Below, piece by piece: positions 7,176 to 13,400 of a stretch of 13,599 nucleotides of DNA. Under the pieces are notes generated by a model. It made no database searches and was not told where the DNA came from. It saw nothing but the letters and a program-made list of their open reading frames with translations. This DNA comes from RGIG4608 sp964534905 (GTDB lineage Bacteria; Bacillota; Clostridia; Oscillospirales; CAG-272), in the NCBI GenBank assembly GCA_964534905.1, contig CAZHPZ010000033.1:1-13599 (forward strand). The letters are read 5' to 3'. The number at the start of each line of letters is the position of its first letter. Position 1 is the first letter of the stretch. The translations under genes were made by a program, and so were the position numbers.

Positions 7176-7805
7176 ATGAGTAAAAAGGGAAAATTCATAG
7201 TATTTGAGGGCATAGACGGCTGTGGAAAAACAACGCAGATAAACGCTCTGTGTCAATATTTGGAAAATCAAGGTAGAAAGGTTTACCTCACAAGCGAGCC
7301 TACCATCTCGATGACCGGAGGAATTTTGCGTGACGCACTTTCGGGCGTAAGTAAAAGAACCTCGGGCGAAATGGCGGCAATGTTCGTTCTCGACCGCATA
7401 TTCCATAACGTCAACGAAAAGTGGGGCATTGAAAAGATGCTCGCCGACGGATATGACGTGCTCTGCGACAGATATTATTATTCGTCTCTCGCTTATCAGG
7501 GAAGTGAAACGGACTACAATTGGGTAAAGAGTATGAACCTCAATTGCCCCGAGATACGCACGCCCGACGCATGTATATTCCTCGACCTAACGCCCGAGGA
7601 AAGCCTTGAGCGCATAGCAAAGGGAAGGGCAACCACCGAAATTTACGAGACTCGTGAAAAGCTTACCGCGGTAAGAAATAAATTTCACGCTGTCCTCTCC
7701 GAGCTTTCGGAACGCGAGGGCGAGCATATATTCATTGTAAGTGCCGCAGGAAGCGTTAACGAGGTCTCCGAGCGTATAAAAAAATGTGTGGATCAGATCA
7801 TCTGA
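7176..7805 (+). CDS. tmk: Thymidylate (dTMP) kinase
   Basis: Phosphorylates dTMP to dTDP with ATP, an essential step to dTTP. The 209 residues fit the family. Seen: the P-loop region FEGIDGCGKTT (10-20), the SEP segment (40-42), DR (73-74) as in the conserved DRxxH region, and the DRYYYSSLAYQG motif (98-109) that holds the substrate. Lid residues around KGRATTEIYETR (149-160) include Arg151, but the sequence is less canonical than E. coli or Bacillus Tmk; a divergent subfamily within the deoxynucleoside-monophosphate kinases is likely. No Shine-Dalgarno sequence precedes ATG 7176, only an A-rich stretch, so translation may depend on coupling to serS. The holB/yaaQ genes that follow tmk in Bacillus are absent. 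Confidence 0.9.
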   Translation: MSKKGKFIVFEGIDGCGKTTQINALCQYLENQGRKVYLTSEPTISMTGGILRDALSGVSKRTSGEMAAMFVLDRIFHNVNEKWGIEKMLADGYDVLCDRYYYSSLAYQGSETDYNWVKSMNLNCPEIRTPDACIFLDLTPEESLERIAKGRATTEIYETREKLTAVRNKFHAVLSELSEREGEHIFIVSAAGSVNEVSERIKKCVDQII

Positions 7806-7847
7806 CGACGCCCGACACCGCAGATAACATTTGATCAAAAACACGCA

Positions 7848-7879
7848 AAAAAAGCGTCCTACGGGACGCTTTTTTGTTT
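7848..7879 (+). terminator. Terminator after tmk
   Basis: GCGTCC (7854-7859), loop TACG, GGACGC (7864-7869) and then TTTTTTG. Upstream A residues (7848-7853) extend the stem by pairing with the T run. It lies 42 bases after the tmk stop and probably ends the parA-parB-serS-tmk unit. Confidence 0.85.
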
Positions 7880-7888
7880 TGCCTCTGC

Positions 7889-8011
7889 GCACTTTGTTAG
7901 CACTTGCCAACGCTACAAAAAGTTTTGTGTCACTTTTTCAAAAGTGACTGCCCGCGCGGCATGAGCGCGAAACGGCATTTCTCTTTTGCTAAGCTTTTCT
8001 ATTTGCGCCTA
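7889..8011 (+). repeat. Structured intergenic repeat, copy A
   Basis: About 123 bases that match 13480-13599 in the same orientation with few differences, including a 28-base identical core (7949-7976). Possible folds: a bulged stem TGT(t)AGC (7895-7901) with GCTACA (7912-7917); a short palindrome ACAAAA/TTTTGT (7915-7928); a 9-bp stem GTCACTTTT (7929-7937) with AAAAGTGAC (7940-7948); and CGCGC (7953-7957) with GCGCG (7965-7969). Differences from the other copy preserve pairing in the first and third of these. It starts ten bases after the tmk terminator T run. No open reading frame is supported in it. It could be a non-coding RNA, a MITE-like element or a 3'-end element; which is not known. 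Confidence 0.85.
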
Positions 8012-8094
8012 TAGTGCCAAAGAGAAAAGCGAATGAGCGATTATCACAAACATCAAATCAACGTACAGACCTCTACTACACAAAGAACCCGTAG

Positions 8095-8116
8095 GGCAGG
8101 GGTCTTGACTCCCGCC
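8095..8116. repeat. Palindromic element
   Basis: GGCAGGGGTC (8095-8104) pairs with GACTCCCGCC (8107-8116) with one A-C mismatch and one G-T wobble. The surrounding text (GTAGGGCAGGGGTCTTGACT) resembles, from memory, a short palindromic repeat common between genes in gut Clostridia (GTAGGGGCGGGTCTTGACCC type). A second copy is not present in this window, so the family assignment is from recall only. Confidence 0.5.
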
Positions 8117-8149
8117 GTGCGGTACAGAAATAATCTTTTGCTTTGTAAC

Positions 8150-8250
8150 ACCTCATCCGTCAGCCTACGGCCGCCACCTTCTCCCACTCGGAACCCCCAA
8201 AGCTCATATAACATTCGCTTCGGGGAACCCCACGCGCTGGAGAAGGCAAA
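8150..8250. repeat. Intergenic inverted-repeat element
   Basis: CCTTCTCC (8177-8184) and GGAGAAGG (8239-8246) are exact reverse complements 54 bases apart, with GGAACCCC occurring twice between them (8190s and 8220s). The left end reads CACCTCATCCGTCAGCC and resembles, from memory, the CCTCATCCGTCA... palindromic repeat scattered through many gut Clostridia genomes. A smaller hairpin GTGCG (8320-8324) / CGCAC (8329-8333) lies further on. The 84-codon reading frame crossing this stretch looks accidental. With 7889-8011 and 8095-8116, this fills most of the 602-bp gap between tmk and the CsoR gene. Confidence 0.55.
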
Positions 8251-8342
8251 TCACTACACAAACAAAGTGTCCGACCGCTTTTGGTGAGATAGGCACAAGG
8301 AGTTACTCGGCTTCGGGACGTGCGGATTCGCACTTTAACCTA

Positions 8343-8370
8343 TTGACTCTAACAAAAAAGATGATATAAT
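8343..8370 (+). promoter_or_regulatory. Promoter of the CsoR-EamA operon
   Basis: TTGACT (8343-8348), a 16-base spacer and TATAAT (8365-8370) with an extended TGA (8362-8364). The start is expected near 8377, inside the inverted repeat at 8375-8393. The ribosome binding site GGAGG is at 8397-8401. Confidence 0.8.
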
Positions 8371-8374
8371 AAAA

Positions 8375-8393
8375 TAACCCCCACAAGGGGATA
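8375..8393. promoter_or_regulatory. Candidate CsoR-type operator
   Basis: TAACCCCCACAAGGGGATA is an inverted repeat of the form TA-A-CCCC-(5)-GGGG-A-TA placed on the transcription start. CsoR/RcnR-family repressors recognise C/G tracts flanked by A/T-rich inverted repeats, so this fits autoregulation by the gene that follows. Binding is inferred, not shown. Confidence 0.65.
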
Positions 8394-8407
8394 TTCGGAG
8401 GTCAAAT

Positions 8408-8683
8408 ATGGAAGTTCACAAGCACAATCACGAAAGTACAAAAGCAGTATTAAACAGAATGTCACTCGCTATCGGTCACTTTCAATCGATTAAAACAATG
8501 GTGGAGGACGGCAGAGACTGCAGCGATATTTTAATTCAACTGTCCGCAGTTAAGGCGGAAATAGAGGGAATAAGCAAAGTTATTTTAAAAGACCACATTG
8601 ATCACTGCGTAATCGACGCAATAAAAGAAAATGACGAAGAATCCATTAAAAAGCTAAAAGGAGCCATTGACAGATCGATATGA
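8408..8683 (+). CDS. CsoR/RcnR-family metal-sensing repressor
   Basis: Small all-helical DNA-binding repressor (DUF156 family) that releases its operator when it binds a metal or other inducer. In the 91 residues the Cu(I)-sensor ligand triad is complete with CsoR spacing: Cys38, His63 and Cys67 (25 and 4 residues apart, as in Mycobacterium CsoR Cys36-His61-Cys65). The presence of His63 argues against a persulfide sensor of the CstR type. The N-terminus is His-rich (HKHNH, 4-8), which could add ligands as in the Ni/Co sensor RcnR, so copper is likely but not certain. Start supported by GGAGG at 8397-8401. The stop overlaps the next gene's ATG (ATGA), so the two are coupled. No copA or copZ is present. 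Confidence 0.9.
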   Translation: MEVHKHNHESTKAVLNRMSLAIGHFQSIKTMVEDGRDCSDILIQLSAVKAEIEGISKVILKDHIDHCVIDAIKENDEESIKKLKGAIDRSI

Positions 8684-9579
8684 AAAAAATTTCAAGCAAG
8701 GGCATTTTTCTCGCAATATCAGCAGCCGCCCTATACGCACTCAACTCTCCTTTTTCCAAAATTTTGTTGGATTATATGCCCTCAACCCTCATGGCAGGCT
8801 TCCTTTACATCGGAGCAGGACTCGGAATGTTCGTAATAGCGGCTATAAGAAAAGCTCGTCACACCGAAGCGAACGAGGCAAGCCTAACAAAAGCAGAATT
8901 ACCTTTTACCGTCGCAATGATACTTTTGGATATTGCCGCGCCGATATTTTTATTGATCGGTTTAAAGTCAACCTCGTCTGCGAATGCCTCGTTGCTAAAC
9001 AATTTTGAAATAGTGGCAACGGCAATAATAGCCCTTATGATATTCAAGGAAAAAATCAGCCCGCGTCTGTGGACAGGCATCGGCTTTGTTACGGCTTCCT
9101 GCATTTTATTGTCGGTTAACGATTTTTCAAACTTCAGGCTATCTTACGGCTCATTATATATAATTCTTGCTTGCGTTTGTTGGGGATTCGAAAACAACTG
9201 TACAAGAAAAATATCATCAAAGGATCCGCTGCAAATTGTTTTGCTAAAGGGTATATTCTCTGGACTCGGCTCAATAATTATAGGGCTGTGTATCGGAGAA
9301 AGAGTAACGGTTTTGTGGAGCGTGTTCGCCGTATTGCTCGTTGGATTTATCGCATACGGATTAAGTATTTTCTTCTACGTTTATGCGCAAAGAATACTGG
9401 GAGCCGCACGAACAAGTGCGTATTACGCGGTCGCACCGTTTATCGGTACAATTCTGTCTCTCATAATTTTCAGAGAAACTCCGCATTATACATACTTTAT
9501 CGCACTCGGATTAATGATTGTCGGTGCTTGGCTCTGCTCAAGAGATGAGCCTGTATTTAAAGGGCGAAAGCGCAGATAA
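8680..9579 (+). CDS. EamA/DMT-family permease
   Basis: Integral membrane transporter of the drug/metabolite transporter superfamily with two EamA repeats. Ten hydrophobic segments are visible in the 299 residues, roughly 8-24, 36-56, 74-95, 101-122, 129-146, 157-172, 185-205, 212-234, 243-264 and 270-287. Family marks: NNFEIVATAII (107-117), KEK after segment 4, the central WGFENNCTRKISSKDP (168-183) and GAARTSAYYAVAP (241-253). Three Cys cluster at 165, 167 and 174; whether they bind metal is unknown. It overlaps the CsoR-type gene by four bases and shares its promoter, suggesting export of a compound whose excess the sensor detects. AAAGGAG (8657-8663) is 16 bases before the ATG. Substrate cannot be assigned from sequence. 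Confidence 0.9.
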   Translation: MKKISSKGIFLAISAAALYALNSPFSKILLDYMPSTLMAGFLYIGAGLGMFVIAAIRKARHTEANEASLTKAELPFTVAMILLDIAAPIFLLIGLKSTSSANASLLNNFEIVATAIIALMIFKEKISPRLWTGIGFVTASCILLSVNDFSNFRLSYGSLYIILACVCWGFENNCTRKISSKDPLQIVLLKGIFSGLGSIIIGLCIGERVTVLWSVFAVLLVGFIAYGLSIFFYVYAQRILGAARTSAYYAVAPFIGTILSLIIFRETPHYTYFIALGLMIVGAWLCSRDEPVFKGRKRR

Positions 9580-9634
9580 GTATACGGTTCGGTAAGTTTT
9601 ATCCGTATTTTTAAGCAAATCGTATTTGTTACGC

Positions 9635-9669
9635 AAAAACCGACTCGGCAGACTTCCGAGTCGGTTTTT
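9635..9669. terminator. Bidirectional terminator between EamA and AraC genes
   Basis: AAAAACCGACTCGG (9635-9648) pairs perfectly with CCGAGTCGGTTTTT (9656-9669) around a 7-base loop. With A5 at one end and T5 at the other it can stop transcription from both convergent genes. Confidence 0.92.
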
Positions 9670-9676
9670 CACTCTT

Positions 9677-10552
9677 CTATTTTTTCTTTTTATAGCTGTT
9701 CAATGTGACACCGTAACGTTTTTTGAACACTCTGCTGAAGTACGCGGGATCGTCTATACCGACAAGATGCGCCGCCTCGTATGCCTTGAGCCCGAATCGC
9801 TCCACGTATATCTTGGCAAGGCTTAGGCGGTATTCCGTAAGATAATCCACGATAGTAACACCCTTGACCTGCTTGAATATTGCGTGGAGATAGTTCGGTG
9901 TGAGCCCGAATTCATGCGCCATTTCCGCAACGGTTATTTTCTTTCTGTAATTTTTGATGATGTATGCGACTGCCTGCTCGCTGTACGCTATTGCCGAGGT
10001 CGGAAAAGCCTTTGTTCCGAATGCAATCTCATCCATCATTGATTTTGTTATCCTGCTCATAAAATCGAGGAACAAGGAGAGCGCACGCGTCTCCTCACCT
10101 ATTCTCTCTCCGGGCGAGCACGCGGATATTCTCTGAATGTACGGTAGAAGCCAATCGCACGAGAACGACGAAATTCCGTTTTTTGCGATGAGAAAGCGAT
10201 TGCCGGAGAGCATATTGTTCATAAGTGCTCTTGTTTCGTCCTCGCTGAGCGTGTCGGAATCGACAAGGTGTGCCTCAAGGTCGCACTCCATTCCGATGCA
10301 ACGCATTCGAACGGGACGCTCACATTCGGTATATATTTCGCACCTTTCCGAAAAAAGCATGGGGTAGAGATGTCCCTCCTCGCAGGCGAGAGAGCCGCTT
10401 TTTCCGCCGCAGACAAATTCTCCGCTTTCAACGAAGCAAAGCTCGAAAAGTTTGTCGTTTTCGGCTACCGCGGTTCGATAATCGGGGCTTGTCAGAGTGC
10501 AGTTGTATTTTATTGTCGGGATAGATTTAAAGGTTATATCATAGAGTAACAC
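9677..10552 (-). CDS. AraC-family transcriptional regulator
   Basis: The 291-residue protein has an N-terminal sensing region (about 1-130, cupin-like by family analogy, with weak sequence signals) and a C-terminal AraC/XylS DNA-binding domain with two helix-turn-helix units from about residue 206: VAEMAHEFGLTPNYLHAIFK, and further on EAAHLVGIDDPAYFSRVFKK followed by the family's closing YGVTLNSY. The start is GTG (10552-10550), supported by AAAGAGGT on the minus strand (10559-10566). The inducer and targets are unknown; Clostridia use such proteins mainly for sugar uptake genes, but no such genes adjoin it. It is convergent with the EamA gene and stands alone, so its targets are probably elsewhere. 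The protein ends in a run of lysines (KKKK). Confidence 0.9.
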   Translation of the reverse strand: MLLYDITFKSIPTIKYNCTLTSPDYRTAVAENDKLFELCFVESGEFVCGGKSGSLACEEGHLYPMLFSERCEIYTECERPVRMRCIGMECDLEAHLVDSDTLSEDETRALMNNMLSGNRFLIAKNGISSFSCDWLLPYIQRISACSPGERIGEETRALSLFLDFMSRITKSMMDEIAFGTKAFPTSAIAYSEQAVAYIIKNYRKKITVAEMAHEFGLTPNYLHAIFKQVKGVTIVDYLTEYRLSLAKIYVERFGLKAYEAAHLVGIDDPAYFSRVFKKRYGVTLNSYKKKK

Positions 10553-10587
10553 GACGTACCTCTTTCGTTTTGCGTGATGTAAATTAT

Positions 10588-10616
10588 ATCATACCACAAA
10601 AAAGTAGATTTGTCCA
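10588..10616 (-). promoter_or_regulatory. Promoter of the AraC-family gene
   Basis: On the minus strand TGGACA (10616-10611), a 17-base spacer and TATGAT (10593-10588). Reading the -35 as TTGGAC gives an 18-base spacer. The start near 10581 leaves a leader of about 30 bases before the GTG. Confidence 0.6.
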
Positions 10617-10698
10617 ACATTTTTTCGATTTTTGTCGAAATTATTTTTCCGTATTGACATTAAGCAGTGGTTTGGAACAAATTCGTGCTATCTGTACT

Positions 10699-10725
10699 AA
10701 AAAAGCACCCGGAGACGGGTGCTTT
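10699..10725 (-). terminator. Terminator of the tRNA-Arg gene
   Basis: On the minus strand AAAGCACCC (10725-10717) pairs with GGGTGCTTT (10710-10702) around a 6-base loop and runs into six T residues (10704-10699). It begins four bases after the encoded CCA end. Confidence 0.88.
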
Positions 10726-10728
10726 ATG

Positions 10729-10806
10729 TGGCGCGCCCTGAGGGATTCGAACCCACGACCAACGGAATCGGAATCCGGTACTCTATCCGGACTGAGCTAA
10801 GGACGC
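10729..10806 (-). tRNA. tRNA-Arg (CCG), complete, CCA encoded
   Basis: Acceptor GCGTCCT (10806-10800) pairs with AGGGCGC (10739-10733) with one G-U pair. D stem GCTC/GAGT, anticodon loop TTCCGAT with anticodon CCG, T loop TTCGAAT, discriminator G and an encoded CCA (10731-10729). Two stems carry a mismatch: C27-U43 in the anticodon stem and U50-U64 in the T stem. Flanked by its own promoter and terminator. Confidence 0.95.
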
Positions 10807-10826
10807 TTACATGATATTATATCACC

Positions 10827-10855
10827 ATTATAACACAAAACAAGCCGTATGTAAA
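10827..10855 (-). promoter_or_regulatory. Promoter of the tRNA-Arg gene
   Basis: On the minus strand TTTACA (10855-10850), a 17-base spacer and TATAAT (10832-10827). The start near 10820 leaves about 14 bases before the tRNA 5' end. A second TATAAT (10821-10816) is too close to the gene to be the -10. Confidence 0.75.
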
Positions 10856-10900
10856 GATAAAAAATGCTTTTTGCACGCTATTTCGGATACTTTTCCGCTA

Positions 10901-10929
10901 TTGACTTTTTTGTGTGTTTATGATATGAT
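10901..10929 (+). promoter_or_regulatory. Promoter of the mrnC-ppi-flavoprotein-udp operon
   Basis: TTGACT (10901-10906), a 17-base spacer and TATGAT (10924-10929). The start is expected near 10936, 34 bases before the mrnC ATG. Since the genes that follow overlap or nearly touch, this is probably the promoter for all four. Confidence 0.75.
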
Positions 10930-10969
10930 AATGTAATACAAGAAAATAAATTCAGAGGTATTTGGCAAA

Positions 10970-11401
10970 ATGGCAATAGCAATAGAGGAAATCGGTACGG
11001 CGGCTCTTGCTTATCTCGGCGACTGCGTTATGGAGCTTTGCGTTCGTGAGTTCCTTGTTGCGAGAGCGGGTATATCGAGTGCGAAAAATCTGAACGCTTC
11101 GGCGATGCATTTCGTTCGCGCGGAGGCGCAGGCGCGCGCGGCAAAAAAAATACTTCCCGTTCTTACCGACGAAGAGAGTGCAGCTTACCGACGCGGCAGA
11201 AACATCGGTCACACGAACACGCCGAAGAATGCAACTGTCGGACAGTACCGCATGGCAACGGGGCTTGAGGCTCTTTTCGGATATCTTCGCCTGTCGGGCG
11301 AGGAGGAGCGTATAAACGAGCTGTTTATGCTTGCCTTTGAGGACGAAATATCACAATTTATCGATATAAAGGAGAATAAAAATGAGCAATCCGAAAATTA
11401 A
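10970..11401 (+). CDS. mrnC: Mini-ribonuclease 3 (23S rRNA maturation)
   Basis: RNase III-type catalytic domain without a double-stranded-RNA-binding domain; in Bacillus it trims 23S rRNA precursor with help from ribosomal protein L3. The 143 residues match the family. Seen: YLGDCVMEL with the metal-binding Asp18, the basic segment YRRGRNIGHT (73-82), and GLEALFGYLRL with the catalytic Glu100. Start chosen at ATG 10970, with AGAGG at 10954-10958. Its usual neighbours cysS and rlmB are missing here. The last 20 bases overlap the next gene, whose AAAGGAG (11368-11374) lies inside mrnC, suggesting translational coupling. Confidence 0.94.
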   Translation: MAIAIEEIGTAALAYLGDCVMELCVREFLVARAGISSAKNLNASAMHFVRAEAQARAAKKILPVLTDEESAAYRRGRNIGHTNTPKNATVGQYRMATGLEALFGYLRLSGEEERINELFMLAFEDEISQFIDIKENKNEQSEN

Positions 11402-11885
11402 AATATCAGTAGAGGGCTTCGGCGACATATATGCGGAGCTTTATCCCGACGTTGCGCCCATAACCGTTGAGAATTTCATCTCGCTTGTTCGCTCACGCTT
11501 CTTTGACGGACTCATCTTCCACCGTGTTATTCCCGGATTTATGATCCAGGGCGGCGGATTCGATCAGAGTTTTGAGCAAAAGGAAGCAAAGTCCATCAAG
11601 GGTGAATTTGCGGCGAACGGCGTTCGTAACACAATGAAGCACGAGCGCGGAGTTCTTTCAATGGCACGCACGAGCGCACCCAATTCCGCTTCGAGCCAAT
11701 TCTTTATTATGCATAAGAACGCACCCCACCTTGACGGTCAGTATGCCGCATTCGGTAAGGTGTATGAGGGACTTGAGGTCGTAGATAAGATAGCGGATGT
11801 TCCCACGACTACGAAAATGTGGTATTATCAGGACTGTCCCCGTGAGGATGTTGTCATCTCGTCCATAGAGGAGATAGAGGAATAA
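11382..11885 (+). CDS. Cyclophilin-type peptidyl-prolyl cis-trans isomerase
   Basis: Catalyses cis-trans isomerisation of X-Pro bonds and assists protein folding; no signal peptide, so cytoplasmic. The 167 residues form one cyclophilin domain. Active-site features are present: FHRVIPGFMIQGGG (46-59) with catalytic Arg48 and the Phe/Met/Gln positions, MAR (94-96), SQFFI (105-109) and HLDGQYAAFG (116-125). The Trp that binds cyclosporin in human CypA is His116 here, so cyclosporin affinity is probably low, as in many bacterial forms. AAAGGAG is seven bases before the ATG. The stop TAA shares one base with the ATG of the next gene (TAATG). Confidence 0.95.
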   Translation: MSNPKIKISVEGFGDIYAELYPDVAPITVENFISLVRSRFFDGLIFHRVIPGFMIQGGGFDQSFEQKEAKSIKGEFAANGVRNTMKHERGVLSMARTSAPNSASSQFFIMHKNAPHLDGQYAAFGKVYEGLEVVDKIADVPTTTKMWYYQDCPREDVVISSIEEIEE

Positions 11886-12502
11886 TGCCTAAAAGAACGC
11901 TGAGAGGCGGAGCAACTCTCGGACCTCTCCCACCTGTTATGGTCAGCTGCGGAGACGCCGACGAGTCGAATATTATAACCATCGGCTGGACGGGCATTCT
12001 CAATACCGTTCCTCCGAAAACGTATATCTCGGTTCGCCCGAGCCGACATTCGTACGAGATAATCAAAAGGACAGGCGAGTTTGTCATAAATCTGACGCCG
12101 TCATCTCTTGTAAGGCAGGCGGATTTTTGCGGAATATACACCGGAAAAAAGGTCAACAAATTCGAGAGGTGCGGGCTTACTCCCGAGCCCGCGACACAGC
12201 TTTCCTGCCCGATGATAGCGGAATGTCCGCTCTCCATTGAGTGCCGCGTGACGGATATAGTTCCGCTCGGCTCTCACGACATGTTCGTGGCGGATATAGT
12301 TGCGGTCAATGTTGCGGAGGAGCTGTTTGACGCCGAGGGCAAATATCACCTTGAGCGTGCGGGACTTGTAGCATATGCTCACGGAGAATATTACGAGCTC
12401 GGAAAAAGGCTCGGTGCGATAGGCTTTTCCACCGATAAAAAGAAAAAACACGTTAAAAATAAAAATTCAAATAAAAAAGCAGAAAAAAGAAAGGAAAATT
12501 GA
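11885..12502 (+). CDS. Flavin-reductase-like (flavoredoxin-type) FMN-binding protein with Lys-rich tail
   Basis: Split-barrel flavin-binding protein of the flavin reductase family; such proteins reduce or carry FMN, but the physiological partner is unknown. In the 205 residues the family marks are the opening GPLPPVMVSC (13-22), NTVPPKTYISVRPSRHSY (40-57), EFVINLTPSSL (65-75) and the FCGIYTGKKVNKFER stretch (81-95), as in clostridial flavoredoxins. The final 23 residues (183-205) are an unusual tail of mostly Lys, Asn and Glu, encoded by an A-rich stretch that also holds the ribosome binding site of udp. The tail may be basic decoration, or a by-product of selection for that A-rich site. It overlaps the cyclophilin gene by one base. 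Confidence 0.85.
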   Translation: MPKRTLRGGATLGPLPPVMVSCGDADESNIITIGWTGILNTVPPKTYISVRPSRHSYEIIKRTGEFVINLTPSSLVRQADFCGIYTGKKVNKFERCGLTPEPATQLSCPMIAECPLSIECRVTDIVPLGSHDMFVADIVAVNVAEELFDAEGKYHLERAGLVAYAHGEYYELGKRLGAIGFSTDKKKKHVKNKNSNKKAEKRKEN

Positions 12503-12504
12503 CT

Positions 12505-13290
12505 ATGCTTCAGACAGAAGGCAGACAGTATCACGTACCCGCTTCCTATGGCGAAATAGGAAAATACGTTATTATCCCCGGAGATCCCGGAAGATGCGAG
12601 AAAATCGCAAAATATTTCGATAATCCCACCTACCTTGACACAAACAGAGAATATTGTGTTTGGAACGGCACACTTCTCGGAGAAAAGGTAACGGTATGCT
12701 CGACAGGTATCGGCGGTCCCTCTACGGCAATCGCGGTTGAGGAGCTTACGGCGTGCGGTGCGGATACGTTTATCCGTGTAGGCACATGTGGCGGCATCGA
12801 CCTTGATGTTAAGGCAGGCGATATAGTAATAGCAAACGGCGCTATCCGTCAGGACGGAACGAGCGCTGAATACGCACCTCTTATGTTCCCGGCGGTTCCC
12901 TCAACAGACGTGCTTTTCGCACTTGTAGAGGCGGCAAAGGGTGAAAATCACGACAGCCACGTCGGCGTAGTTCAGGCAAAGGACAGCTTCTACGGTCAGC
13001 ACAGACCTGCGAAGATGCCCACATCAGCACAGCTTCTTTCTCAGTGGGACGCATGGAAAAAGCTCGGAACAAAGGGAAGCGAGATGGAGTCGAGCACACT
13101 CTTTATCGTTTCCGCACTTCTTAAGGTTCGTTCGGGAGCAGTATTCTCCGTGGTATGGAACCAGGAGAGATATGACGCGGGTCTTGATAACGACGACGTT
13201 AAGAACGAGGATACGGACGCAGCTATTCGTGTAGCGATAGAGGCAATAAAGCGCCTTATCGTTGAGGATAGAAAGAAGAACGAAAAATAA
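12505..13290 (+). CDS. udp: Uridine phosphorylase
   Basis: Splits uridine with phosphate to uracil and ribose-1-phosphate in pyrimidine salvage. The 262-residue range fits the PNP/UDP phosphorylase family, and residues known from E. coli Udp line up: GDPGR (26-30) and Arg49 for phosphate, RVGTCGG (91-97), Gln165 and Arg167 in the YGQHR segment for the uracil ring, and the EMES motif (193-196) for ribose. The Gln/Arg pair argues for uridine rather than purine substrates. ATG 12505 is preferred to the in-frame TTG at 12499, because AAAGGA (12490-12495) is nine bases from the ATG but only three from the TTG. Last gene of the operon, followed by a terminator. Confidence 0.93.
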   Translation: MLQTEGRQYHVPASYGEIGKYVIIPGDPGRCEKIAKYFDNPTYLDTNREYCVWNGTLLGEKVTVCSTGIGGPSTAIAVEELTACGADTFIRVGTCGGIDLDVKAGDIVIANGAIRQDGTSAEYAPLMFPAVPSTDVLFALVEAAKGENHDSHVGVVQAKDSFYGQHRPAKMPTSAQLLSQWDAWKKLGTKGSEMESSTLFIVSALLKVRSGAVFSVVWNQERYDAGLDNDDVKNEDTDAAIRVAIEAIKRLIVEDRKKNEK

Positions 13291-13298
13291 AAGCAATG

Positions 13299-13325
13299 AA
13301 AAAGGACGCTACGCGTCCTTTTTTT
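13299..13325 (+). terminator. Terminator after udp
   Basis: AAAAAGGACGC (13299-13309), a three-base loop and GCGTCCTTTTTTT (13313-13325). The GGACGC/GCGTCC stem is like that of the tmk terminator, and the structured repeat copy B lies about 155 bases downstream. Confidence 0.88.
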
Positions 13326-13400
13326 GCTTGTGTAAGACTTGCGTGTATGCACGTTGTTCGTGATAGGCAAAAGCGAGTGCGCAATTGCGTGCCCAGATCC

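Noticed and set aside
8033..8287. An 84-codon reading frame in the repeat-rich gap
   Set aside because: It runs through palindromic repeats, has no good ribosome binding site and a composition unlike the neighbouring genes; most likely accidental.
7806..8407. A CRISPR array, because the gap is repeat-rich
   Set aside because: There are no regularly spaced direct repeats with unique spacers, and no cas gene is nearby.
10651..10690. A + strand promoter from TTGACA near 10655
   Set aside because: No -10 at a suitable distance and no + strand gene downstream before the tRNA terminator.
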